Origin: Mesotaenium endlicherianum
Lineage: Eukaryota > Streptophyta > Zygnematophyceae > Zygnematales > Mesotaeniaceae
Assembly: GCA_009602735.1 (NCBI GenBank)
Contig: WELA01012345.1
Location: 795,879 to 859,878, forward strand
DNA: 64,000 bases
Direction: 5' to 3'
Shown: piece by piece, positions 52,119 through 61,824 of the stretch
How the letters are laid out: every line of letters begins with the position of its first letter
Numbering within the stretch: the first letter of the stretch is position 1
The notes under the pieces: generated by a model
Database searches by the model: none
The model's input: the letters and a program-made list of their open reading frames with translations, nothing else
Told to the model about the DNA's origin: nothing
Position numbers and translations under genes: made by a program

Positions 52119-54525
52119 GAGTGTGCACTCGCGCGTTGCCTTGTGCGCAGCAAACTAGGGCTTTGGACGGCGCGGCTGTCGTCCCTGGCGCACCTGGAGC
52201 TGCTGCGAGCGGAGCTGCCAGTGCAGGCTCTGGTGGTGGCACTAGCGCCCTGGCAAGGATGGGCGCCTCAGGGAGAGCCGGCGCAGGCGTCAGTACGGCG
52301 GCAGGGTCCAGAGGGACCTCTGCTGGGCCGCCAGGTGGCGCTCCAGGGCAGCTCCTGAGGCGGACTAGACGAGCGGCCAATCCGTCGGCGCTCTTGCCTG
52401 CGTGGGCTCCGTGCGATGCTCAGGCGTCCCGCTTCCGAGCGAGAGGACCCTGCGCAGCCTTGGCAGCGCAGCTTGCGCGGATGCCGGGGTTTTGTGCGCA
52501 GTTAGGGTTTAAGTCTTGGCTGAGCGGCGTTGTGCGTGAGCCGTCTGGCGGCTCCCTGATGATCGGGTCGTACGACGAGGTTGGGGATGCCCCCCCCTGA
52601 TGGGTGATGCCGGCCCCCTCTGCCGTCTGCGCACCTGCTGGTCTGGACCACATGCACGCGCCAAGTGGCGACATCTGGGAGTAGCTGCCAGGTGGTGCTG
52701 CGCAGGTTGGCGTGCCAGAGGCGAGAAGACCGGGTCGCTGGAATGGAGTTCACGTCGCCGTCCCTGGCGCCTGGCCACTGGCAACGATGCTGGTGCTGGA
52801 GCGTGGCGCCTCAAATATTGTACACGCGCCACGTGGCGCCAGCTGTTGGATCTTGCTGCTTGCAGCCAGCAACAGGCAATTGTGCTCTTGCCGCTCCCTC
52901 GTGCGCAGATCTGCGCATGCGTGCGTGGTGCAAGTGCCGAAGCATGTCGCGGCTTGCGCAATTGTCTGGCGGGCTCGCAGGGGGACGCTAGCTGTTGCCC
53001 GTACGGCCATGGGCGGCCCTGCTGTCGACAACAAGGCCGTGCAGGCCAGGGTCGTCGCGAGCGTTGGTGCTGGCAGAGCTGGCGCTGGGGCCGGCTCGTC
53101 GCAGGGGCAGACTGTGGCATCGGCTGGCCGGGCTGTGCCAGATGGGCGTATGCCAGCTGTCAGCTGGTTGGGTTGTCCCTGTCTGCTACTGGCAGCAGCT
53201 TGGGCAAGGAACGTGCGGCTGGTAGGGGCGTATAGCGCCCCACACGCGTCGTAATCGGCGCTGGCGTCGCAAGCGTGGAGGCGGGCGATCTCGGCCTCGA
53301 TCGCTAACAGTGCGTCGCTGAGAGCGTCGTAGCTGTAGTGGTCCTCGTCGGGCGTCATCACAACGCTGGACGTGGCCGTGGCCGCCGTCATCGAGGGCCG
53401 TCCGCCGGTGCGCGGGTTGCGCGTGCCCCGCTGGCCTGCCGTGGCGGAGGATTCGTCACGAGCGCGCCCGTTCTCGAGGTCGGGTGACCGGCTTTGCCAC
53501 AGTAGGAGCAGTCGCCGGGCTTGCCGTTCTGCGCGAGCGTGCAATCACGGCAAGAGCGGCCCATCTTCTCGCAAGACCAGCAGGGGCCGCCCGTCGTGGC
53601 GGCTATAAAGATACGGCCGCGCGGAGCTCCGCGCTGTTGAGTCTGCTAGGGCAGCTGCGAGCGTTGCGGCTGCTGCTGCTGGGGCTGGCGTGCAGGGGCT
53701 GGTCGCATCGTGGAAGATGGCAGCACAGCGGCCTCCTGTCGTATGCCTGTGGATGCGAGGTCCACACGGTCGCTGATGTTGCTCCGTGCGGCTGCCAGGC
53801 TTTGCTTCTCAACTGAGAGGTAAGCGTCCTTCAGTCAGTATTTGGAACCCTTGCGGTCGATGAGGGGGGCGATAGCTCTCTCCCTCAGACACGGCTCTAC
53901 GGCACGCAAGAAGATCTTTGTGCCTCTCGGTCAGTGGCCGTGCCCATGTCTCTGCGCAGGTGGGTCAGACGTCGGTACATCATGCGGATTTTCTCGTTAT
54001 TGCGGCGGAAGAAGTGGTGCAGCTCATACACCTTCTCCTCAGTGGCGGCCTGAAACTCCTGTCTGAGGACGTCCCAGAAGGCCTGAACTGGGTCAGCTAG
54101 TGGGGTTTGAACGTCCCCCACCAGCTCCGTGCGCATGAGGATCTCGGCTGCCTTCTCTCGATAGGTGTCGCGAGCCTTGTAGAGAAGGTAACGCATGAGC
54201 GTGCTAAACACCTAGTGTCGTCCAGATCACAGGGGCCTCGCTTGCCGCTGAAGCGGAAGAGGGAGACCCTGTCTACCTTCGTATCCTAGTCTCCTGCATG
54301 GAGTACGAGGGATCGTAGTGAGTCCACTGAAGTGGTGGCTCGTGGACGGTCGTAGGCTGAGGGGGCGCCGGGTGCTCCTCCTTAAGGGGATCAATGATAG
54401 TATTGAGATCTAAGTCTGAGTCCTCGCCACTAACCCCTTTGTAGTAAGGCTGATAAGATAGCCCACTACGAGTACGCATACGCTGAAGCCTCTAATTGCA
54501 TGCAGGCAAAGAGAGATCTTTTTTG
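52119..54525 (-). pseudogene. Gag and leader of element C
   Basis: Frames 54273-54479 (gag start MRTRSGLSYQPYY), 53897-54211 (VFSTLMRYLLYKARDTYREK-like capsid block, MYRRLTHLRRDMGT) and 52750-53544 (knuckle region and the SDALL repeat type) correspond to the gag of element D. Zinc-knuckle coding is near 53500-53610. Several breaks. Many G/C-rich antisense frames are shadows. At 54518-54525 CTTTTTTG marks the hAT target site in the gag leader. Confidence 0.78.
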
Positions 54526-54542
54526 CATGGTTACGCCGTACG
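54526..54542 (+). repeat. hAT left terminal inverted repeat
   Basis: CATGGTTACGCCGTACG, matching the complement of the right end at 15 of 17 positions. Confidence 0.88.
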
Positions 54543-55726
54543 CGTATCTGACCCTCTCGATACGCTAAATTTAGCGTATCAAGTTGGTACGTGCGTATCA
54601 AGCGTACGAAACTTTTTGCACACCTGTGCGCCGCCCACGACGCCGTTCGACGGCCGTTTGGTCCGGTGCTCAATGTTTTTCCATTTCAAAGTTTCTCGTC
54701 GACAACGTGGGACGGGGATAAAAATGAAGGTTGAACACAGTTCGATGAGTTAGGGCAGACAATGGCGGGAACACCAAAACCTTCGTGCCTTTCAGTTTGG
54801 TTGCTGGCAAGCAAGAACTAATCGCTGTGTTAGGTACGAGGATTTAATTTGCAGCATGTACACTAGTGACTACTGACGAGAGTCTATTTATTGTCATTTT
54901 CCACGTATTCTTCATTTGTATGTAGAGTGGTATCCAAAACAAAGGAAGGCAATCATTTTAGCAGATCACTGTGGCGCGGCAAGACGCGAATAATAGGCTG
55001 AGAAAGAGTACCTGATAGCTTGCAGGTGATCACAATTTGGCTATCCTCAACTTTCAGAGCACCTCCCATGCATACCATCTTGTGCTCCTAAGTTTGGCAG
55101 GTGTGCACATAGGGCTGCCAGGCGTGTGCGGGGCGGACCGGGAGTTGTCCTTTCGCGCTTACACATTGCTGACCTCGTGAGCACCGCACCGTCCCTCTCC
55201 ACTCTTGCTTGCACTCCTCATCTCGCCTCCGCCGCCACGTTGTGCTCTTCCAGTAGCACCACTGCCGGGATTGGGCTTCTGTGGCTACTGCTTGCTGGGT
55301 GCCTGATTAGTGGCAACGTTAGATCATCTGATAGGGGAGGCAAGGGAAGGCAGAGAGGGTGTGCAGAAGGGAGCAAGCTAAGCAAGGGACGAGGGAGGAG
55401 GGAGGAGAGAGAGGGCAGGGAGGGAGGAGCAGGCAGGGATGTGCAGCGCTGCCTGCTGCTGCCTGCACACTCTCCCTTGCAGGCTCAAAGGTGTGCAGAT
55501 GGGAGCAGGCGGGAGGAGGAAGGTGGTAGGAGGTAGGAGGTAGGAGGGAGGAGAGAGTGGGCAGGGAAGAAGGAAGCAGGAGGGAGGAGGGAGCGGTCAG
55601 GGATGTGCAGCACTGCCTGCTGCTGCCTGCACACTCTTTGTCTCTTGCAGGCTCTGGCAGCAGGCTCTGGCTTGTTGGGGTGGGCGGGGGAGTGGGGGGG
55701 CTGCTCTTCTCGCGGGGCTGGCAATC

Positions 55727-56486
55727 ATGAGGGGGCTGCAACATAAGCATCTGCACCCCTTTTCGCCCTCCTTAGTGTGTCCAAGGGCTGTCCTTGCCTC
55801 CTGTTTTAGCGTGTGGAGAGGTCTGTGCAGGGGCTGTCTGGGGCAGGGCAAGGCAGGGCAGAGAGCAGACAGGCTGTGCAGAAGGGAGCAGGTTAGGCGA
55901 GGGAGAGGGAGGAGGGAGGAGGGAGGAGGGAGGAGAGTGGGCAAGGAGGGAGGAAGCAAGAGGGAGGAGGGAGCGGTCAGGGATGTGCAACGCTGCCTGC
56001 TGCTGCCTGCACACTCTCCGTCTCTTGCAGGCTCTGGCAGCAGGCTCTGGCTTGTTGGGGTGGGCGGGGGAGTGGGGGGGCTGCTCTTCTCGCGGGGCTG
56101 GCAATCATGAGGGGGCTGCAACATAAGCATCTGCACCCCTTTTCGCCCTCCTTAGTGTGTCCAAGGGCTGTCCTTGCCTCCTGTTTTAGCGTGTGGAGAG
56201 GTCTGTGCAGGGGCTGTCTGGGGCAGGGCAAGGCAGGGCAGAGAGCAGACAGGCTGTGCAGAAGGGAGCAGGTTAGGCGAGGGAGAGGGAGGAGGGAGGA
56301 GGGAGGAGGGAGGAGAGTGGGCAGGGAGGGAGGAAGCAGGAGGGAGGAGGGAACGGGCAGGGATGTGCAGCGCAGCCTGCTGCTGCTTGCCCACTCTCTG
56401 CCTCTTGCAGGCTCTGGCAGATGTCGATGTGCTGACCCCACCCACTCTTGCATGGCACGTGCCTGGCAGCCCGCAGCCGAGAAGTA
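55727..56486 (+). repeat. 380-bp tandem duplication in the hAT
   Basis: 55727-56106 and 56107-56486 are near identical until about 56410, where the second copy turns into the ascorbate peroxidase exon. An older, partial copy of the last part of the unit precedes them (about 55560-55726). Each copy ends with a pyrimidine-rich tract and CTCTTGCAG, a 3' splice site. Purine-rich (GGGAGGA)n stretches lie inside. Confidence 0.85.
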
Positions 56487-56565
56487 CCTGAACGACAAGA
56501 AGGCCTTCTTCCACGAGTACGTTGAGGCGCACAAGAAGCTCAGCGAGCTGGGCGCCAAGCTTCAG
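56462..56565 (+). pseudogene. Captured ascorbate peroxidase exon
   Basis: The frame reads AEKYLNDKKAFFHEYVEAH followed by KKLSELGAKLQ, which matches the C-terminal helix of plant ascorbate peroxidases (family form VEKYAADEDAFFxDYAEAHxKLSELG; stromal forms continue GAKF). Ascorbate peroxidase reduces H2O2 with ascorbate. The exon ends at a strong donor, CAG|GTGAGC (56565/56566). Possible acceptors are CTTGCAG at 56410 or CCCGCAG at 56476. No other peroxidase exon is seen. It lies inside the hAT borders, hence the call of gene capture. Confidence 0.72.
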
Positions 56566-56576
56566 GTGAGCTCCAT

Positions 56577-57183
56577 GACTAGCGTGCCGTGCCTGGCCTC
56601 TGGCTTTGTCGCCCCTTTTTTGCAACCAGCCTCTGCCTGAATTGTTGATTAATCCAATGAAGGGAGCTTGGGGGGGGGGAAGGGGGGGGGGGGATGCAGG
56701 CTCAGACGGTCTCAACGCGCACAAATCTGCGTGTGGTGACCTTGCAACCTCTTGCACTTGAAGCCTGAAGGTGTGCGCAAGGCTTGCGCCCTACCTGGCC
56801 CGTGTCTCTGCGCGCTTCATCGCAGCCACCTCTTGCCTGATTTGTCAATTAATGCAATGAAGGGCTGCTGGTGGGGGGGGGGGGGTGTAGGCTCAGAAGC
56901 TGGCTGCCCCGCCAAATCTGCGTACTTCGATCCTGCAAGCTCTCGCACATCGAGGTGAGCGTGAGGACTTGCACGCCCTGCCTGGCGTGTGGTTTTGCGC
57001 GTTCGTTTGCTGCCAGCCCTTGCTTGAATTGTTGATTAAGGCAAAGAAGGGGGGCTTTTGGGGGGGGGGGTGTGGGTGCATGCTCGAAAGCAGACTGCTC
57101 CGCACAAATCTCGTGCGTCGACCCTGCGACCACTCGCAGTTTGCACAAATCTCGTGCGTCGACCCTGCGACCACTCGCAGTTA
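56577..57183 (+). repeat. Diverged repeats and a 41-bp tandem in the hAT
   Basis: Three loosely related ~190-200-bp units each have TGCCTGGC.TGTG, a CTTGC.TGAATTGTTGATTAA-like block, a G run and a closing CGCACAAATCT-like block. Runs of 8-12 G lie at 56670-56690, 56874-56884 and 57060-57070. At 57102-57183 a 41-bp segment (GCACAAATCTCGTGCGTCGA...) is present twice in tandem. Confidence 0.7.
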
Positions 57184-57543
57184 CAGGTCAGCGCGAGGAC
57201 TAGCACGCCTATCCCCCTGCCTTTTTGCATGTATGTGTGTGCGCATGACTTGCCTGCATGCGCGCGTTCCTGTGCGCTTCATTGTGGGGCTGTGGGGCAG
57301 CTCGCAACAGCGCGCCCGTCGACGCTGCTGCACATGTGGCGCTCGTTGGGCACGCTGTTGCGGGCTGCCCGGCGTCGTGGGGCAGCCCGCAATAGCGCGC
57401 CCAATGACGCTGCTGTGCGTGTGGCGGTTGTCGGGCACGCTGCTGTGGGCTGCCGCTTGTCGTTGTCGTCGTCGTCGTTGTTGTCTTCTTGCCTTCTCCT
57501 TATTCTAACACTGTTTCTCTTGTCCATGCAGATTTTTTTCAAC

Positions 57544-59898
57544 ATGTCTCTTCCCTCCACGTCATCCGCATCGGCACTTGCTGCAGGGTCATCATCTGCA
57601 AGGCTACCTCGTTTGAGCAATGCAATAGAGTGGGGCCATGTGTCGGTCAATTGGAGTGGGGCTACTCGGAAGTGGAAATGCAACTACTGCAATAGAGAAT
57701 TTGGCGGGGGAGTTCCTAGAATTTGCGGTCATTTTACGGGAGGGAGCAAGGATATTGGTGAGTGTGCAAAGGTACCCACAGAGGTTGTAGCGCTCATGAT
57801 TAGGCTTCACCAGAACGTGTCGTCCATGGAGGAGGGCAAGAGACGTAGTAAGAGTGTCGTAGAGGAAAGACGTAGCCGCTTGCTTGGAAGGCCTTCTGCT
57901 GGTAATGGGGCTAGATATACCACTCCAATTGCAAGTGCTGGGGGGGTAGGCTATGAGAGAGAGAGAAGACAAACGTCTCCCAATGACATGTTTCAGCGGA
58001 TGAATGCTGATAAAGTTCATGAGGTAGTTGCCCGCTTTTTTTATGGTACTGGTTCTTCTTTCAATGTGGCTCGCTCCCCGTTGTTTAAGGACATGTTGGT
58101 TGCTGTCAGTAAGTACACACAGCAAACTGGTGTAGTGTACACCCCATTGAAAGACAAGCCTCTTGGAAGTACTCTCTTAGATGCGGAGGTAAAGAGGCTA
58201 GAAGCGTGGGAGCAGACTCAGAAGAAGGGGTTGCCCTTTACAGGTTGTAGCGTTGTAGCAGATGGCTGGACAGATCCCAGCGGTCACCCTCTTCTGAATG
58301 TCCTCATGGTCATAGCAGGTGTGGAGATATTTGTAGATGCTATCAATACCGAAGGGGAGAGGAAGACGGGAGAGTACATTGGTGAGCAGCTCCTTAAAGC
58401 TGTGGAGAAAATAGGGCCTGAGCATGTTGTACTTCTTTGCACTGACTCTGCAGCCAACATCAAGAAGGGGTGTGAGTTAGTTCAGAAAGAGCACCCGCAC
58501 ATATTTTGGGCACCGTGTGCTACCCACATCCTAGACCTGCTGTTGAAAGATCTAGGCAAGATCCCCGAGCTAGCGGACATCGTTGAGAGATTCAAAATTT
58601 TGGTTCAATTTGTGACTAACCACCATATGCCTCATGCACTCTATCGTGAGCATGGAGCGAGGCTATTGAATAAGTTAGAGTTGTTGAAACCAGGACCTAC
58701 CAGATTTGCAAGTAACTTTCTTTGCTTGCAGAGGCTGATCAGTGTCAGGGATACATTACAAGCCATGGTGTCTGATAGTAGGTGGCTTGAGTGGGCAGCG
58801 ATGAACAATTGTGTGAGTGAGGCAACACGGATTAGGGATTTAATTCGTGACGATCCAGTTTGGGAGAAAATGAAAGTGTGGGTGGATGTGTGTGAGCCGA
58901 TAGTGGTGCTTCTGCGTTTGGTGGATTCTTCAACGCCTTCATTAGGAAAAATTTGGCATCGGATGAGTGGGATCCAGAAGCATATTGCCAATTCACCAAG
59001 TCTCAAGGCTAGTCACAAGACCCAAGCAAAGAAGGAAGTGGAGGCACGTTGGGAGCAGCTTCACAGTCCGCTCCATTCTGCAGGCAAGTGTTCATACTTG
59101 ATGCTTCTTCTTATGTTCTCCATGGCATTAACATTATTTANTGTTTATTATGTTATTTAAATTTCGGCAAGCAATTTTGCCGGGCTAGCTTGTTGCTGTC
59201 AGGTGTTGCTATAAGGCAATTGCGTGTGTAAGTCTTTGTGCGTCCTGCTGAGCATTATTGTTTTTGTGGTTGCAGCATACTATCTGGACCCCGAGTTCCA
59301 GGACCATGACTCTTGGACCGCCGACAGGTGCCTACTCCCAGAGTACATGCAGGTGGTCAAGTGCATCATTGGAGGATCTGTAGCAGAACGTGCTAAGGTG
59401 GACCAAGAGTTGGCGCTCTATCGCCGATGTGGCGACACGTTCGGCGATGATGTTGTGAAGGCCAACAAGACCAAGATGCCAGCTCACATTTGGTGGGAAA
59501 CATACGGAAGTGCGTGTCCTAACCTTCAAAGGGTTGCTATAAAAGTTCTCTCGCAACCTGCTTCTGCTGCTGCGTGGGAGAGAAACTGGTCTGAGTATGG
59601 TTTTGTTCATAACCCGTTACGAAATAGGCTGCTTGCAACGAGAGCAAGGAAGCTAGTGCGTGTGCATTCCATGTTGAGGCTGCAAGAGAAGAGTGTGAAG
59701 TTGCTAACCGGAGAAAGCGTTGGAGAAACGTCTTGGGTGGAGGAAGCAGACTTTGTGGAAGCGTCTGAAGAGGAGGTAGTACCTTCCCAAGATAACGTTG
59801 AGTTGTCTGAGGAAGAAGAGGCAGAGGAGGAGGTGGAGGAGCTGCCTCTTACTGTGGCAGCTCCAGATAGAAGAAGATTCAGGTCAATTGACTACTAG
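57544..59898 (+). CDS. hAT transposase, BED zinc finger and DUF659 type
   Basis: Cuts and pastes the element DNA. Start at MSLPSTSSAS (57544), 13 bases after a 3' splice site TGTCCATGCAG (ending 57531), so an untranslated or short upstream exon is likely. Exon 1 runs to 59083. The intron 59084-59275 is GC-AG (CAG|GCAAGT...TTGCAG), and exon 2 runs 59276-59898, giving 720 residues in frame. The BED-type zinc finger starts WKCNYC at about residues 43-75. DUF659 holds VADGWTD (about 237) and LCTDSAAN (about 298), the two catalytic Asp. The C-terminal block SAAAWERNWS (about 610) carries the catalytic Glu and dimerisation region, with an acidic tail after it. The one N (59142) is in the intron. 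No breaks seen, and the length is normal for the family. Confidence 0.92.
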
Positions 59899-60881
59899 TC
59901 TTTATATGTAGCTTGCATGTGATTAACAGGAAAACACAAAATTGGAAGAGTCTTAATATATTTTATTATAATGTTGAATCCTATTAGCTTGCAAGCTATT
60001 TTTACCACCTTATGACAGAACGGCAAGATAAATAAGGAACATCTTATGACAGAGGTAGGATTTGCATGTCATTGATGATTTGTATGAGTTATTTTTGCAA
60101 TCATGTAAGATTAAATTCTTGACACATGAACTTTAATTTGCTATTACATGAACCATTATTAAAGAAGTGGTAGGATACGTATTGTTGCATATTTATCTGG
60201 TTAAGAAGCAATTCATACGTTATTGACCATGTAGGTAACTTGTAACTTGGGCACTAAAAGTTACCACGCATACACATTTTGCGCTTCAAAATGTGTACCC
60301 AAAACTCTCTTCATGTGTAATTGGAAATCATTTTTGTTATCATAACAACCTATATGACTCTGTCTTGAACAAGGAGAGTATTCGAGTTAAGTTTGCACAC
60401 AGCTAGTTAGGAAATTTGCCAAATAATATGAATCACAAATAGAGGATAAAATATTAAATAATCCAATATGCCATACACCGAACATGGAATGTAATATGCA
60501 CTTGTTTATAGATAACAACGTACACCATCTTGAATGGACATAGTGATAAGTTGCTTTGATTATAGTGTGCATCATTCACATTTTGCTGCCAGCACCGGTG
60601 GCCAACTGGGTGAAGGGGAAAAAAAAAACTTCAAAAGTTTCCGTAATATATTTTTCTTTATCAAAAAACTTGCATGCGGGAAATTTTTTTGTTGCTGCCC
60701 GGCTTACTCAAAAAAAAGTACAATTGTACGGTTACGCGTGCGACTGTCAGGACTTATAGTCGACGTTCAAACTTAACGTCGTGACGTCGACATTAACACG
60801 TATTAAGTGTATCAAGCGTATTGAGCTATTTTGTTACATAACGAATTTAGCGTATTAGCGTTTATAGCGTATATAGCGTAC
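59899..60881 (+). other. hAT 3' untranslated and subterminal region
   Basis: AT-rich, without a gene. The last ~130 bases contain many GCGTA/TACGC motifs, such as CGTATTAGCG and TATAGCGTA, mirrored at the left end. Confidence 0.7.
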
Positions 60882-60884
60882 TAA

Positions 60885-60901
60885 CGTATGGCGTAACCCT
60901 G
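60885..60901 (-). repeat. hAT right terminal inverted repeat
   Basis: Complement reads CAGGGTTACGCCATACG. CAGGG is a common hAT terminus. Followed at 60902 by CTTTTTTG. Confidence 0.88.
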
Positions 60902-60913
60902 CTTTTTTGGACG

Positions 60914-61824
60914 TAAGGAGTGTGTACTCTCCAGAGTGAGCACCTCAAGATTGTAATCTGGTAGAAAAACAACTAATGAAGTCTGGCCCAAAAGATCACT
61001 AGAAGCACATCATGATCCTCAAGAGTAGTCCTATGGCAGGGTTTAAGCTGTGACTTTGCTCACCACTTGTGAAGTCCTTCTAGTGATTGGAAGCCAGGAG
61101 GGCTTGCTCTTCACAAGAGAGAGACTCAGTGGTCCTGAAAACACAAGAGATAAAAGCGTAACCTTCACTGATAACTCTGTGGCTTACAGTTGGCATAATT
61201 GGACTTCTAAAAATGATGTCCTTCTAAGGGCATCTAGTGCTATATACTCCCTGCCAAACCGGCGCTGAAAGCGGCGGATTCTACGTACACAATCACTCTA
61301 GGAGGCTCTCCTAGGTCCACAAAAGTGGAGGTAAGGCAAGTACTAGCTCTCCTATTGGCTAAGCACAACACACACCAATCAAACATTGTGCAAGGAAGAG
61401 GATGCATGACTCTCATTGGCGGAGCTTACCTCGACCAATGCTACCTAGATATCGCCTCAAAAGTAGATCTGAAACGTGAGGAAGCTTCCTCTTGGAAGGA
61501 CTGATGCAATCACCAAGCTATAGCTCTAATGGTGCTTATATACTATGCTAATGCATGCTAAATGTATTTATCAAGCTCGCGGATTTGTACGCTAATGGCT
61601 AGGGGTCCTTGGAGTCGCGAAGAGCCAACAATGTGACCTTTGGGCACATTGAGTCACAAAGTGGCCTTTGGTGGAAATCCGCTAGGGGCCGGTTGGTGGC
61701 GCGGACTAGATCGCGAATATCTTGCTCGACACTTGACTAAATGGCGCGCAACCTGTGCCGTTCGGAAGGTGACGCAACACTCTACACTTCAACGATTTGG
61801 AATGCTACCGAAGGTCAACATATG
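60914..61824 (-). repeat. Long-module repeat of element C (diverged)
   Basis: Starts AAGGAGTGTGTACTCTCC and follows the element D long modules closely for about 350 bp, then more loosely (shared block CTCC.ATTGGCTA). It ends near 61824, where B-like integrase sequence starts. With the hAT set aside, its junction with the gag leader is the same as in element D. Confidence 0.75.

Larger units (their letters stand above)
54526..60901 (+). mobile_element. hAT DNA transposon carrying captured DNA
   Basis: 6376 bp flanked by a perfect 8-bp target duplication CTTTTTTG (54518-54525 and 60902-60909). Terminal inverted repeats are CATGGTTACGCCGTACG on the left and, as complement, CAGGGTTACGCCATACG on the right. 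Subterminal regions are full of TACGC/GCGTA motifs (54540-54610 and 60780-60890), the usual transposase-binding architecture of hAT elements. The transposase gene is at 57544-59898. The 3 kb upstream of it holds tandem repeats and an ascorbate peroxidase exon. It looks whole and could be recently active. It is inserted in the gag leader of element C. Confidence 0.92.
43641..61824 (-). mobile_element. Ty3/gypsy element C with DNMT and PHD finger (fossil)
   Basis: Minus-strand element running from a long-module repeat (60914-61824) through leader and gag (52140-54525), protease, a linker, DNMT, RT/RNase H, integrase and PHD, to a purine tract (about 43750-43770) and a short-module relative (43641-43749). 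Interrupted by three later insertions: a hAT transposon (54526-60901), a solo LTR (47166-47906) and a MITE (47948-48178). Gag and protease are close relatives of element D. The order long module, interior, purine tract, short module is the same as in D. It has several breaks and is older than D. Both terminal repeats are incomplete. Confidence 0.82.

Noticed and set aside
50113-53254. Long plus-strand frames over 49.7-53.3 kb
   Set aside because: Shadows of GC-rich gag and protease coding sequence of element C on the minus strand.
55126-56757. Many overlapping 100-200-codon frames on both strands
   Set aside because: They come from GGGAGGA-rich tandem repeats inside the hAT. Only the short peroxidase-like segment has protein support.
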